A stretch of DNA of 48,728 nucleotides from Paenibacillus sp. (GCA_031254035.1 JAIRVF010000089.1:1-48728); one strand, 5' to 3'. Shown: positions 8,527 to 17,039, counted from the first letter of the stretch. Notes: a model not told the origin generated them from the letters alone. Numbers and translations: made by a program.

Positions 8527-8554
8527 TTGAATCCTGAAGCCCCCGTTGTACAAT
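8527..8554 (+). promoter_or_regulatory. Sigma-A-type promoter for the DsbA-like gene
   Basis: TTGAAT (8527-8532) and TACAAT (8549-8554) are separated by 16 bases. Transcription would start near 8561, giving a leader of about 93 bases that includes the hairpin at 8579-8623. Confidence 0.5.
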
Positions 8555-8578
8555 GATATTAAATGTATCCCTAGACTG

Positions 8579-8623
8579 AAAAAGCACCTCAAAAGAGTAC
8601 ATCTCTTTTATGGTGCTTTTTTT
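8579..8623 (+). terminator. Terminator-like hairpin in the leader of the DsbA-like gene
   Basis: AAAGCACC and GGTGCTTT pair outside, AAAAGAG and CTCTTTT pair inside, with a two-base internal loop and a five-base loop; seven T follow. It is a strong intrinsic terminator. It either ends transcription from the upstream pseudogene or, if the promoter at 8527-8554 is real, acts as an attenuator before the ATG at 8654. Confidence 0.7.
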
Positions 8624-8653
8624 CGTATTATTATTGTTAAGGAGAGGATATAT

Positions 8654-9364
8654 ATGGCAGCTAAAATGGGAAATAAAAAAAAGGTTTGGATCATCGGTGC
8701 CGGTGCGGTGATTCTTGTTGTGCTGATCGTGGTCATTATTTCTGGACTTATGAAGAAGAGTGAGATTTTTCCAACCTTCGCGGATGTTGATGGGAAAATC
8801 GAAACGCAGGTGGGGGACTTCAAGTTGGACAAGCAGGCATTTCTTGGTGATCCGAACGCACCGGTGAAAATAATCGAAATTCTCGATTACAAATGCCCGT
8901 ATTGCGCAGTTTGGACAAACGATAACTTCCCTCAATTGAAGAAAGAGTATATTGATACCGGCAAGGTCCAGCTTTATATTGTAAACTTCCCTTTTATTGG
9001 TCCAGATAGCATCAAGGCAGCAATGGTCGGAGAGATCCTGTGGAAACAAAATCACGAGGCTTTCTGGGAGTTCCATGAAGCGCTAGGTGCTCACCAAGGA
9101 AAAGAGGATTCCATTTGGGCTAATGAAAAGTCTCTGCTATCGATTGTTAAGCAATATGTTCCTCACGGGGACGTAGATGCTGTAAAGAAGAGCTTGAAAA
9201 AGTTGGAGGGACTCTTTGAGGTAAAAGAAGATTTCAAGATTTCTACTACAAACGGAGTGTCAAGCGTACCAACGTTCATCGTAGATGGGCAAAAATATGA
9301 GAATCCTGAATTGGACGAACTGTACCAAGCAATTGATTCAAAGCTTTCTACTACAACAAAGTAA
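8654..9364 (+). CDS. DsbA/BdbD-like thiol-disulfide oxidoreductase, membrane tethered
   Basis: The 236-residue protein should form or rearrange disulfides in exported proteins. Residues 11-32 are one membrane helix after a basic N-terminus (GNKKKVWII), so the catalytic part faces outward. The thioredoxin fold holds the active site Cys81-Pro-Tyr-Cys84 in LDYKCPYCAVW, an inserted helical domain (residues about 110-190), and the cis-Pro loop VSSVPTFIVDG. The arrangement matches Bacillus BdbD. AGGAGAGG precedes ATG 8654 by about 5 bases. No BdbC/DsbB quinone partner lies nearby, so its re-oxidation partner must be elsewhere. Confidence 0.85.
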   Translation: MAAKMGNKKKVWIIGAGAVILVVLIVVIISGLMKKSEIFPTFADVDGKIETQVGDFKLDKQAFLGDPNAPVKIIEILDYKCPYCAVWTNDNFPQLKKEYIDTGKVQLYIVNFPFIGPDSIKAAMVGEILWKQNHEAFWEFHEALGAHQGKEDSIWANEKSLLSIVKQYVPHGDVDAVKKSLKKLEGLFEVKEDFKISTTNGVSSVPTFIVDGQKYENPELDELYQAIDSKLSTTTK

Positions 9365-9617
9365 GGAGTAGCATTTTTTACTAAAGAGCCCCTCGACGTA
9401 ATGAAGTGCACCCCTTAGAATAAACATTGGAAAAACCTCTTGTTTAATCCGATGAATTCTAAGGAGTCTATTCGATTGCATAATGACAAACAACGTAAGC
9501 CACAATTATTGGTTGGCTTAAGTGATGGCGCGCTGGGTCAATGCTTGTTAACCGATATTTATCCGAAATGAAGCCGTAAATAATTTATGCTCACTGGAAT
9601 TCAACGGGAGGGATAAA
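9365..9617. other. Intergenic region with an inverted repeat, possible IS remnant
   Basis: CCTTAGAAT (9413-9421) is repeated inverted as ATTCTAAGG (9456-9464), just after TGAAGTGCACCCC, a string that resembles the ends of some IS3-group elements. No transposase fragment is visible. The IS interpretation is weak. Confidence 0.2.
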
Positions 9618-9956
9618 ATGGCAGTAGTGGCTTTAACATTAATAATTGCTTTCTCTAATCTAATACTGGGAAAACTCATCGTTGGACCCGAAAGGGAAAA
9701 GTTGTGGGGAATAGGAAGAAAGATCGAGATATGGGGCAATATGCTGCTCTTGGCAGCTGCGCTTACAGCCTTAATTGTGATAATGATAAGAGGCACTGAC
9801 AGTGGGAATATAAAGTGGCTGTTATTGTTTGCCGTTATCATATCGTTTAGTTTTGAGGCATTGATACAATGGAGGTTTCTTAAGGGATCAAAAGAATACA
9901 TTGTTTCATTGCTCCTTTTATTGATTGGGGCAGCTTATGTGATTATTTGTTTATAA
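9618..9956 (+). CDS. Small membrane protein, DUF4181-like
   Basis: The 112-residue protein has about four hydrophobic segments (near residues 2-20, 40-58, 66-80 and 94-111). The loop GPEREKLWGIGRKIEIWG after the first helix resembles the DUF4181 family of Bacillus and Paenibacillus membrane proteins; function unknown. The start has GGGAGG 7 bases before the ATG. It is followed at once by a strong bidirectional terminator and a convergent operon. Confidence 0.6.
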   Translation: MAVVALTLIIAFSNLILGKLIVGPEREKLWGIGRKIEIWGNMLLLAAALTALIVIMIRGTDSGNIKWLLLFAVIISFSFEALIQWRFLKGSKEYIVSLLLLLIGAAYVIICL

Positions 9957-9966
9957 AGAAATCGCA

Positions 9967-10003
9967 ATAAAGGCAGACATCGTCGGATGTCCGCCTTTAT
10001 TTT
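9967..10003. terminator. Bidirectional terminator
   Basis: ATAAAGGC-A-GACATC pairs with GATGTC-C-GCCTTTAT around a GTCG loop, with A-rich bases before and TTTT after. It separates the plus-strand gene ending at 9956 from the minus-strand gene ending at 10002. Confidence 0.75.
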
Positions 10004-10301
10004 AATATGCCTGCTCCATTTCAACATCTACCTGCGCAGTTATTTCCTCATCCAGATCCAGCATGATCTGCTCGCGGTACGCCCGGATGTTGTATTCGCT
10101 TTGCAGATAACGCATAATGGCTTCGATCATATTCGATTCTACGAGGTATTGGCTGCGGCCTTCAGCCCAAACTTCAGCCGTATAACCTGCATCTTCATCC
10201 CAACATAGTTCAACCTGAACGTCTTGGGGACGAATGCGTTTGCGCTCTGCTATATGCAGGCAAATCGCATTAATGATTTCATCCATCGAAAGGATTAGCA
10301 T
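10002..10301 (-). CDS. YxcD/DUF2653 family protein
   Basis: The 99-residue acidic protein contains MDEIINAICLHIAERKRI, then VQVELCWDEDAGYTAEVW and a C-terminal MLDLDEEITAQVDVEME, the pattern of DUF2653 (YxcD). It is probably cytosolic; no function is known. It starts 3 bp after the stop of the gene at 10305-10757 on the same strand, so the two form an operon. A weak GGACGG lies before ATG 10301. Confidence 0.65.
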   Translation of the reverse strand: MLILSMDEIINAICLHIAERKRIRPQDVQVELCWDEDAGYTAEVWAEGRSQYLVESNMIEAIMRYLQSEYNIRAYREQIMLDLDEEITAQVDVEMEQAY

Positions 10302-10304
10302 CGT

Positions 10305-10757
10305 TTAATACCGTCCATCCCGTGAGTCTGGTTTGCGTCGGTTTTTAAATGCCCGAACAGCCGCGATCACAATGGAAATCAAAACATAAATCACAAGCAG
10401 GTTAATGAGCAATCCGAAGACGTTGCCAAGGAATCCCATATTTGCGAACATTCCGCCGAATAACATACCAGCGAGACCGCCGATCATCAGGCCTTTCATG
10501 AAACCGCCGCCGCTGAAAAATCCGCGTTTGGCTGGTTGCGTGCCATTTGTGTTGGAATGATTGGTGTTTGTCGATTTTTTGACATTATCGGTTGTGGGCG
10601 ATTTTTTCGGTGTATTAGTGAAGCCTTTGGTTCCTGATCGGAAGCTGCCGCCACCACCACGTCTAGCATCCACACTGTCCGCAGGTACGGAAACAGCAAA
10701 GAAAAACGTAAACGCCATAATAATCATAATCCATTTCTTCAGTGATTTGTTCATCAT
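10305..10757 (-). CDS. Secreted or membrane protein with Gly-rich regions
   Basis: The 150-residue protein has an N-terminal signal peptide or anchor (residues 8-27, ending near SVPADSVDA), then ARRGGGGSFRSG and a Ser/Thr/Asn-rich linker, a Gly-rich hydrophobic stretch GGGFMKGLMIGGLAGMLFGG, a second membrane helix (about residues 110-135) and a basic tail. The layout resembles small Tim44-like or YxeA-like membrane proteins, but I cannot name a function. GGAGG lies about 12 bases before ATGATG. It is the first gene of a two-gene operon with the DUF2653 protein. Confidence 0.6.
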   Translation of the reverse strand: MMNKSLKKWIMIIMAFTFFFAVSVPADSVDARRGGGGSFRSGTKGFTNTPKKSPTTDNVKKSTNTNHSNTNGTQPAKRGFFSGGGFMKGLMIGGLAGMLFGGMFANMGFLGNVFGLLINLLVIYVLISIVIAAVRAFKNRRKPDSRDGRY

Positions 10758-10883
10758 TGATGTAGAATACCTCCCAGTAATTTTTTGCTTGAATATTTTT
10801 TGCTTATAATGCTTTACGTGCTAAGTATCTTAAAGTTTCATTTTTCGATATAAAAATATAAAATGGTTTAGTTTTTTGTTTTC

Positions 10884-11444
10884 TTACTTTGCAGTTGGAA
10901 GCAGCGATTCTTTCGACTGCTGTTCTTTAAGCATCCCCAGTACCCAATTGCACCAATCCTGCCCTGCTGTTGCGTTAAATATCCCCTTTTGGACCAGAAT
11001 ATAGTCATAGAATTCACGGTTGCCAAACGTTCGCTTTTCTTCGGGAATGCTTCTCAGCATTTTGTTGAAGGATTCGAGCCTTCGAGTAAAATAGCCTTTT
11101 CTCGTTTCGACGATTTCGATCGCGTTATCGCGGTCCGTTAGCCACATGCAAAATGTTTTCATAGACAGCTCGTCCCGTGTAACCGGATCCGGAAGCGGTT
11201 GGTACATCCATTCCTTCAGTTTGCGGATGCCGCTGTCGGTGATGGAGTAAATTTTTTTGTCGGGCTTTTCCGACTGTTTGACCCAATACGAAGTAAGCAG
11301 TTCATTCTCTTCCATTTGGGCAAGGAGAGGATAAATTTGGCTGTGTTTAGCCTGCCAGAACGGCTGAATCTTCAACATAACATCATAACCTGATGAAGAT
11401 TCCCTGGCCAAAAAAGCCAACAATCCGTAGGATAACGTATTCAT
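10884..11444 (-). CDS. PadR family transcriptional regulator
   Basis: The 186-residue protein has an N-terminal PadR winged helix: LSYGLLAFLARESSSGYDVM and KHSQIYPLLAQMEENELL, then IYSITDSGIRKLKEW. The C-terminal dimerisation domain (PadR_C, Vir-like) includes DELSMKTFCMWL. Start MNTLSYG at 11444 has GGGAG 9 bases upstream; the ORF extends to 11525 without a site. A perfect 12-bp palindrome lies 40 bp upstream and is a plausible autoregulatory operator. The regulated target is not obvious from the neighbours. Confidence 0.85.
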   Translation of the reverse strand: MNTLSYGLLAFLARESSSGYDVMLKIQPFWQAKHSQIYPLLAQMEENELLTSYWVKQSEKPDKKIYSITDSGIRKLKEWMYQPLPDPVTRDELSMKTFCMWLTDRDNAIEIVETRKGYFTRRLESFNKMLRSIPEEKRTFGNREFYDYILVQKGIFNATAGQDWCNWVLGMLKEQQSKESLLPTAK

Positions 11445-11483
11445 TTGCAAAGTCTCCCATACGTAATATGTTCTTTCTTCAAA

Positions 11484-11495
11484 AAGTGTACACTT
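11484..11495. promoter_or_regulatory. Palindromic putative PadR operator
   Basis: AAGTGTACACTT is a perfect 12-bp palindrome 40 bp upstream of the PadR start codon. Its position in the promoter region suggests autoregulation. Confidence 0.4.
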
Positions 11496-11530
11496 AAACT
11501 GTATGGTTTTCAACCGGATAGGCAAACAAA

Positions 11531-11558
11531 AACACGGATACAGGTATCCGTGTTCGAT
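11531..11558 (-). terminator. Terminator of the ytiB operon
   Basis: AACACGGATAC (11531-11541) pairs with GTATCCGTGTT (11544-11554). Read on the minus strand the hairpin is followed by TTTTGTTT below 11531, ending the carbonic anhydrase transcript. Confidence 0.7.
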
Positions 11559-11575
11559 AAAAAGATAAATAGCGG

Positions 11576-12151
11576 TTATTTTCCGGAATTTCCTTCGTAT
11601 CCATCCGCAACCAGCTCAAGTGCCCCGGTATTCGGGTCGATGATCATGCCGTGTACGGGAACTCCGGCTGGCAGGAGGGGGTGTTTTTTAATGATGTTGA
11701 CGGTTCCTTTAACGCCATCATGGATATTTTCAAAGCCGTGAAGCCATTTGTCCAATTTAATGCCGGAATTTTCAAGGGTAGTCATGACTCCCTCCGATAT
11801 ACCCCGGTTTCTGATTTCCTGAATCATATGATCGGCATTAAGTGCGGCCATACCGCAGTCCAAATGCCCTACGACGATAACTTCGTCCGCGTTCAGTTCG
11901 TATAAAGCGACCAAGATGCTGCGCATCACGCTTCCGAAAGGGTGGGAAACGATCGCGCCAGCAATTTTGATGATCTTGACGTCACCATTTCTCAGGTTCA
12001 TCGCTTTGGGCAAAAGCTCTACCAGGCGCGTATCCATGCACGTTATGATCACGATCTTTTTGTCCGGGAATTTTCCAGTCAAATATTTTTCATACATTTT
12101 ATCTTCGACAAATTGACGATTATACTCCAAAATGTTGGAAATATGGCTCAT
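11576..12151 (-). CDS. ytiB: Beta-carbonic anhydrase, YtiB-like
   Basis: The 191-residue zinc enzyme interconverts CO2 and bicarbonate in the cytosol. Zinc ligands and partner are visible: Cys38, Asp40 and Arg42 in ITCMDTRL, then His96 and Cys99 in VGHLDCGM. The MNLRNGDVKIIKIAGAIV and PVHGMIIDPNTGALELV segments follow the short beta-class pattern of Bacillus YtiB. A weak AAAGG lies about 14 bases before ATG 12151. It follows the HesB-like gene by 33 bp on the same strand and ends at a terminator, so the two form an operon. Confidence 0.85.
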   Translation of the reverse strand: MSHISNILEYNRQFVEDKMYEKYLTGKFPDKKIVIITCMDTRLVELLPKAMNLRNGDVKIIKIAGAIVSHPFGSVMRSILVALYELNADEVIVVGHLDCGMAALNADHMIQEIRNRGISEGVMTTLENSGIKLDKWLHGFENIHDGVKGTVNIIKKHPLLPAGVPVHGMIIDPNTGALELVADGYEGNSGK

Positions 12152-12184
12152 AGAATATACACAACCTTTCGTTTATGAATAGAT

Positions 12185-12514
12185 TTAAACTTCTCGTTTG
12201 TCCAGCAGTCTGACGTTTTGGCCATACAGCTGACTATCACCGGAGAGACGGAATGAGGGGTAGGTCTCCTCCGAATCGAGATAGAGATTTTCTTCAAAAT
12301 AGATGGCATGCACTTGATTTATGACAAAAGGAATGCTCTTGCTATGTATTTCCATATCATCTTCAGCCTGTGCGGATACAATCCACAAAGCTGGAATTCC
12401 GTTGACTCCGCATCCGCAGCCCTCAGCGTCAAAGACAAGCCTGACCGGGGAAGACTCGCTGCCGATTTTGTCCCGCAGATAGCGTTCCGCACGTTCGGAT
12501 ATTTGAATATTCAA
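12185..12514 (-). CDS. HesB/YqkB-like iron-sulfur cluster biosynthesis family protein
   Basis: The 109-residue protein resembles the Fe-S biosynthesis (HesB/IscA-like) fold found in Bacillus YqkB: N-terminal ISERAERYLRDKIG, VRLVFDAEGCGCGVNG with a Cys-Gly-Cys, and a beta-rich C-terminal half. It lacks the C-terminal CGC pair of true IscA, as YqkB-type proteins do, so a role as Fe-S carrier is not certain. The start is TTG 12514 with AAAGGAG about 13 bases upstream; an in-frame TGA rules out longer starts. It is the first gene of an operon with ytiB. Confidence 0.7.
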   Translation of the reverse strand: MNIQISERAERYLRDKIGSESSPVRLVFDAEGCGCGVNGIPALWIVSAQAEDDMEIHSKSIPFVINQVHAIYFEENLYLDSEETYPSFRLSGDSQLYGQNVRLLDKREV

Positions 12515-12647
12515 GATGACTCACAGGCTCCTTTGATGTAAAAATGACGTTATGTCTACGAATGAATCGTATTAAATATTGATTATACTTTCCGCAAAAA
12601 GTATCATCAAGTAGAAGGGAAAAATTTTTGGCGAGGTGAAACTTGAA

Positions 12648-14165
12648 ATGAATAATGAAGTAAAGGCAAAATTGGAATCATTTATGGAGTACGTCCGCAA
12701 AATTTCAGCATATACCGAAGCGATCTCCCTAATGCATTGGGATTTGCGTACGGGAGCGCCGCGCAAGGGCGTAGAGCTTCGATCCGGTGTGATCGGTACG
12801 TTGTCTGCGGAACAGTTCAAGCTGCGCGTTTCGGATGAAATGGGAGAGTACATAGACTTTTTTAACAACCCTGAAGTATACAACCAACTGGATGAAAAGA
12901 CCCGCCGCGTACTGAAGGATTGCAAAAAAGACTACGATGAAAACAAACAGATTCCTGCAAAAAAAATCGAGGAATTTTCCGTTCTTTCCGCACATACACA
13001 AACGATTTGGGAAGAAGCCAAGGAGAACAATGATTTTGCTTCCTTTGAGCCGAACTTGACCAAAATCGTAAGCTTGCTGAAGGAATTCATCCAATATTGG
13101 GGCGTTAAGGACACGACTTATGACACGCTCCTCGATAGATTCGAACCCGATTTGACCGTAGCAAAGCTGGATGAGGTTTTCGGCCGGTTACGTGACCGTT
13201 TGGTGCCGTTGGTGGCAGCGGTCCAGGCATCCCCAAACAAACCGGACGCTTCCTTCCTTGATCAAATTTTTGAACAAGAACAGCAGGAAAAAATGGGCCT
13301 ATTTATTCTCGAACAAATGGGCTACGATTTTGATGCCGGACGTTTGGATGAAAGCGTTCATCCATTTGCGACTGGACTCAACTCGGGCGACGTGCGGATT
13401 ACGACGCATTATATCCAAGACGACGTGACGAGTGCGCTGTTCAGTTCCCTGCACGAGGGCGGTCATGCGCTGTACGAGCAAAACATTAGCAAGGATCTGG
13501 CAGGCACGCCGCTCGCCACCGGTACATCAATGGGCATTCATGAGTCCCAATCCCGTCTGTGGGAAAATATTATCGGCCGCAGCCGCGCCTTCTGGGAGCG
13601 TTATTACCCGGATCTGCAAAAGCATTTCCCGCAGCAGCTTGCAAATGTGGCATTGGATGATTTCTATCGGGCTGTGAACCGCGTCGAAAACTCCCTGGTC
13701 CGGATTGAATCGGATGAGCTGACATACAACCTGCATATCATTATCCGTTACGAAATCGAAAAAATGATCTTTAATGAGGGTTTGGAAGTCAAGGACTTGC
13801 CGAAAGTATGGAACGACAAATACCAGCAATACCTTGGCATTACGCCTCCAAGCGACAGTCAAGGGGTGCTGCAGGACGTTCACTGGTCCGGTGGCGATTT
13901 CGGCTATTTTGCTTCCTATTCCCTTGGCAATATGTATGCCGCACAGATGATGAATATCATGAAAAAGGAACTGCCTGAGATGGATCAATACATCCGCGAA
14001 GGCAACCTGCATCCGATTAAAGAATGGCTGACGGAAAAAATTTACCGCTTTGGCAAGAGCCTGACGCCTTCCGAGATCATTATGCAGGTGACCGGCGAGG
14101 AACTGAGCCCGGATTATTTGGCAGATTACCTTGAGGAGAAATACAAAGAAATTTACAAGCTGTAA
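12648..14165 (+). CDS. ypwA: M32 family metallocarboxypeptidase
   Basis: The 505-residue zinc carboxypeptidase (thermostable carboxypeptidase 1/Taq type) removes C-terminal residues from peptides in the cytosol. His269-Glu-Gly-Gly-His273 in LHEGGHALYEQ is the HEXXH zinc site, followed by GIHESQSRLWEN with the third ligand Glu, and by the family motifs DVRITTHY and ESDELTYNLHI. Length matches the family. ATG 12648 is preferred to GTG 12636 because GAGGTG (12633-12638) is the ribosome binding site and overlaps the GTG. It ends at a strong terminator and stands alone. Confidence 0.9.
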   Translation: MNNEVKAKLESFMEYVRKISAYTEAISLMHWDLRTGAPRKGVELRSGVIGTLSAEQFKLRVSDEMGEYIDFFNNPEVYNQLDEKTRRVLKDCKKDYDENKQIPAKKIEEFSVLSAHTQTIWEEAKENNDFASFEPNLTKIVSLLKEFIQYWGVKDTTYDTLLDRFEPDLTVAKLDEVFGRLRDRLVPLVAAVQASPNKPDASFLDQIFEQEQQEKMGLFILEQMGYDFDAGRLDESVHPFATGLNSGDVRITTHYIQDDVTSALFSSLHEGGHALYEQNISKDLAGTPLATGTSMGIHESQSRLWENIIGRSRAFWERYYPDLQKHFPQQLANVALDDFYRAVNRVENSLVRIESDELTYNLHIIIRYEIEKMIFNEGLEVKDLPKVWNDKYQQYLGITPPSDSQGVLQDVHWSGGDFGYFASYSLGNMYAAQMMNIMKKELPEMDQYIREGNLHPIKEWLTEKIYRFGKSLTPSEIIMQVTGEELSPDYLADYLEEKYKEIYKL

Positions 14166-14205
14166 CCTGCTAAGCTATAAATAAAATAAAAGCAGTATCC
14201 AATAT

Positions 14206-14259
14206 CCTGAGTTTTTCCTGCAACGTTGAAGTTGCGAGAAAGGCTCAGGTTTTTTTTGC
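14206..14259 (+). terminator. Terminator after the M32 carboxypeptidase
   Basis: CCTGAG (14206-14211) and CTCAGG (14244-14249) close a long hairpin with an inner CAAC/GTTG stem, followed by nine T. Confidence 0.8.
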
Positions 14260-14367
14260 GATCCGTGACTCACCGGTCATCTCGTGTATTTTCGAGAGTC
14301 AAAATGTACCCTTCTCTGGGCACCTGCATATGATGGCATATGGCTTTGAAGAGATGGAGGAAGATGG

Positions 14368-15378
14368 ATGCTGAGGAACAAACGTGGGATTTGGATCGGA
14401 TTATTCTCCCTTGTTCTATGTGGAATGATCTTTTCGGGTTGCTCAGGCAGCAAGACCGCAGAAAAGGTGAAGGTCGGGGAAGTCACGAGATCTGTTTTCT
14501 ATGCCCCGGAATATGTGGCGCTAGCAAAGGGTTTTTTTAAGGGGGAAGGGCTAGATGTTGAGCTGCAGACGATTCCCGGCGGCGACAAAACGATGACGGC
14601 TCTGTTATCGGGTGCGATCGATGTGGCTTTGGTCGGTTCGGAAACATCCATTTATGTGTACCAGCAGGGTTCGGATGACCCAATCATCAATTTCGGGCAG
14701 GTTACACAAACCGATGGAACATTTTTGGTGGCAAGAAACGAAGCAAGAACGGTGGATTGGAACAAGCTGAAGGGGAGAAATTTCCTAGGCCAGCGTAAAG
14801 GTGGCATGCCACAAATGGCAGGTGAGTTTACGCTGCGCAAGCATAATATCGACCCGCACAAGGACTTGAATCTGATCCAAAATATTGATTTTGCGAACAT
14901 CGCTCCCGCGTATTTGTCCGGAACGGGAGACTACGTGCAGCTGTTTGAGCCGCAGGCCTCGATCATTGAAAAAGAAGGAAAGGGCCATGTAGTGGCATCA
15001 TTTGGCACGGAAAGCGGCCATTTGCCGTACACGGTATTTATGAGTAAGCAGAGTTACATCAAGAAAAATAGCGACACCGTGCAGAAATTTACGAACGCGC
15101 TGCAAAAAGCGCAAAACTGGGTGCAGCAGCACAGTCCTGAGGAGATCGCGGACGCTATTATCCCTTATTTTAAAGATACGGACAAAGACATCATTATTTC
15201 CTCCGTCAAGCGCTATAAGGATCAAGGAACGTATGCCACCGATCCGATTGTGGATGACAAGGAATGGAATAATCTGCTGGATGTCATGACCCAGGCGGGA
15301 GAACTGAAGGAGAAAGTACCGGCCAAAGCGATCGTTGACAACAGCTTCGCCGAAAAATCCAAATCTTCCGTGAAATAG
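14368..15378 (+). CDS. ABC transporter substrate-binding lipoprotein (SsuA/NMT1-like)
   Basis: The 336-residue solute-binding protein has a lipoprotein signal (basic start, hydrophobic core, FSGC at about residues 22-25). The mature part has the NMT1/SsuA/TauA layout: YAPEYVALAKGFFKGEGLDV, PGGDKTMTALLSGAIDVALV, then QRKGGMPQMAGEFTLRKHNI. It delivers its ligand to the ATPase and permease encoded next. Members of this group bind aliphatic sulfonates, taurine, nitrate, or thiamine pyrimidine precursors; sequence does not decide which. There is no THI-box or S-box riboswitch in the 100 bp upstream. GGAGG lies 7 bases before ATG 14368. Confidence 0.85.
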   Translation: MLRNKRGIWIGLFSLVLCGMIFSGCSGSKTAEKVKVGEVTRSVFYAPEYVALAKGFFKGEGLDVELQTIPGGDKTMTALLSGAIDVALVGSETSIYVYQQGSDDPIINFGQVTQTDGTFLVARNEARTVDWNKLKGRNFLGQRKGGMPQMAGEFTLRKHNIDPHKDLNLIQNIDFANIAPAYLSGTGDYVQLFEPQASIIEKEGKGHVVASFGTESGHLPYTVFMSKQSYIKKNSDTVQKFTNALQKAQNWVQQHSPEEIADAIIPYFKDTDKDIIISSVKRYKDQGTYATDPIVDDKEWNNLLDVMTQAGELKEKVPAKAIVDNSFAEKSKSSVK

Positions 15379-15407
15379 CATTCCGGAGCCGAAAGGAGAA
15401 TGGAAGC

Positions 15408-16175
15408 ATGGAGCCGGTAGTCGAGTTACAACATATCACTCACGTATACGTCAGTGACCGTGAAGCATCGCTGGCCCTGGACGGACTCAATTTGCAAGTG
15501 TACCCGGGGGAGTTCGTTAGTCTTGTCGGGCCTAGCGGGTGCGGCAAGACAACACTGCTCTCCATTATGGCAGGATTGCTGAAGCCAACAAAAGGCGAAG
15601 CGTATGTTTATGGACGCCAAGTGAATGGGCCGACTTCCGAGGTTGGATACATGCTGCAGCAGGATTATTTGTTCCCATGGCGCACTATTTTCGAAAATGC
15701 CTCGATTGGATTGGAGCTGACGGGGCGTTTGGACGAAAAACATCTTGCACGAACAGCCTCATTGCTGGAAGAGATGGGGCTTGAGGGAGCCAAACATATG
15801 TATCCGCAGCAGCTGTCGGGTGGGATGAGGCAGCGCGTGGCTTTGGTGCGAACACTGGCGACGGACCCCGGCATACTGCTGCTGGATGAGCCTTTTTCCG
15901 CACTGGATTATCAGACGAAACTGCAGCTGGAGGATTTGATTTCCGAGACGCTGCGTGAAAAGAATAAAACGGCAGTCCTAGTTACGCATGATTTATCCGA
16001 AGCCGCAGCGGTTAGCGACCGGGTCATCGTGCTTGGAAGCCACCCAGGAAGGATGCTCAGATCCTTTGAGGTACCGGAGCATATCCGGCTCGCCAGGCCG
16101 CTGCTTGCCAGGGAGCAGAGCGGATTCAACGAGCTGTTTCATGAAATTTGGCGCGAAATGGAGAGCGCCGGGTGA
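15408..16175 (+). CDS. ABC transporter ATP-binding protein (SsuB/TauB-like)
   Basis: The 255-residue ATPase energises the importer made with its neighbours. Walker A is GPSGCGKTT (residues 41-49), the Q-loop is in YMLQQDYLFPWRT, the signature is LSGGMRQRVALVRTLA, Walker B is LLLDEPFSALD, and the H-loop is VTHDLSEA. The tail beyond residue 215 is short, with no extra regulatory domain. It starts 29 bp after the binding protein with AAAGGAG as ribosome binding site and is followed by the permease after 15 bp, giving a three-gene operon. Confidence 0.9.
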   Translation: MEPVVELQHITHVYVSDREASLALDGLNLQVYPGEFVSLVGPSGCGKTTLLSIMAGLLKPTKGEAYVYGRQVNGPTSEVGYMLQQDYLFPWRTIFENASIGLELTGRLDEKHLARTASLLEEMGLEGAKHMYPQQLSGGMRQRVALVRTLATDPGILLLDEPFSALDYQTKLQLEDLISETLREKNKTAVLVTHDLSEAAAVSDRVIVLGSHPGRMLRSFEVPEHIRLARPLLAREQSGFNELFHEIWREMESAG

Positions 16176-16190
16176 TAAGAGTGAGAGGAG

Positions 16191-17039
16191 ATGTCAGCAT
16201 TGGACAGCCGGATAAACACAAGTACACCCGCTCATCCGGATGACGGCATTCAGGCGCTGCACCAGGCGCACCTTAAACGTCAGAAAAAACAGCGTATACA
16301 CGTCTTTTCGGTGCAAATGGCAATATTGCTGTTGTTTTTTGCATTATGGGAGATCGCCGGCAGACTGAAATGGATTGACGTGCTGCTGTTCAGCTATCCA
16401 TCCAAAGTACTTGCGCAGATTGGCAAGGATATTGCCAGCGGTGTGTTATGGGGACATTTGGGAATTACCGTTGGAGAGACGGTGGTAGGCTTCGTTCTGG
16501 GAACACTGTTCGGCACGCTGCTCGCGGTATTGATCTGGTGGTCGCCGTTTCTTTCCAAAGTGCTCGATCCTTATATGGTCGTCTTCAACAGTATGCCTAA
16601 GGTCGCTTTGGGACCGATATTTATCGTCATGTTTGGTGCGGGATTCATATCTATTACCGTTACGACGCTGTCGATTACCGTGATTGTGACGACGCTGGTC
16701 GTGTATAACAGTTTTTGCGAGGTAGACGCAAATCTGATCAAAGTGGTGCGTGTATTCGGCGGCACGAGGGCGCAGATTTTCCGCAAGGTGATTCTTCCGG
16801 CTTCTTTTCCTACCATTATATCCACACTAAAGGTCAACGTGGGCATGGCTTGGGTCGGCGTCATCGTGGGCGAGTTTTTGGTAGCCAAGATGGGGCTGGG
16901 CTATTTAATCATATACGGTTTTCAAGTATTCAATTTTACACTCGTGTTATCCAGCCTACTCATTATTGCGGTCGTTGCCACCGGGATGTATCAGCTTGTG
17001 GTTTATGCGGAACGAAAGCTGCTGTCACACCGGCGGTAG
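16191..17039 (+). CDS. ABC transporter permease (SsuC/TauC-like)
   Basis: The 282-residue inner-membrane protein has about six transmembrane helices after a polar N-terminus of about 40 residues. The cytoplasmic EAA loop reads VVRVFGGTRAQIFRKVILPA near residue 185, contacting the ATPase. NSMPKVALGPIFIVMFG is typical of the SsuC/ThiX/TauC permease group. GAGAGGAG touches the ATG, so TTG 16200 is a possible alternative start. It is the last gene of the importer operon; 128 bp follow before the next gene. Confidence 0.88.
   Translation: MSALDSRINTSTPAHPDDGIQALHQAHLKRQKKQRIHVFSVQMAILLLFFALWEIAGRLKWIDVLLFSYPSKVLAQIGKDIASGVLWGHLGITVGETVVGFVLGTLFGTLLAVLIWWSPFLSKVLDPYMVVFNSMPKVALGPIFIVMFGAGFISITVTTLSITVIVTTLVVYNSFCEVDANLIKVVRVFGGTRAQIFRKVILPASFPTIISTLKVNVGMAWVGVIVGEFLVAKMGLGYLIIYGFQVFNFTLVLSSLLIIAVVATGMYQLVVYAERKLLSHRR

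Noticed and set aside
8465..9076. 203-codon minus-strand ORF opposite the DsbA-like gene
   Set aside because: It crosses the terminator hairpin and lies antisense to a protein with a clear CPYC active site.
14260..14367. Riboswitch upstream of the ABC importer (TPP or SAM)
   Set aside because: Only about 100 bp separate the terminator from the start codon, and no conserved riboswitch core is visible.
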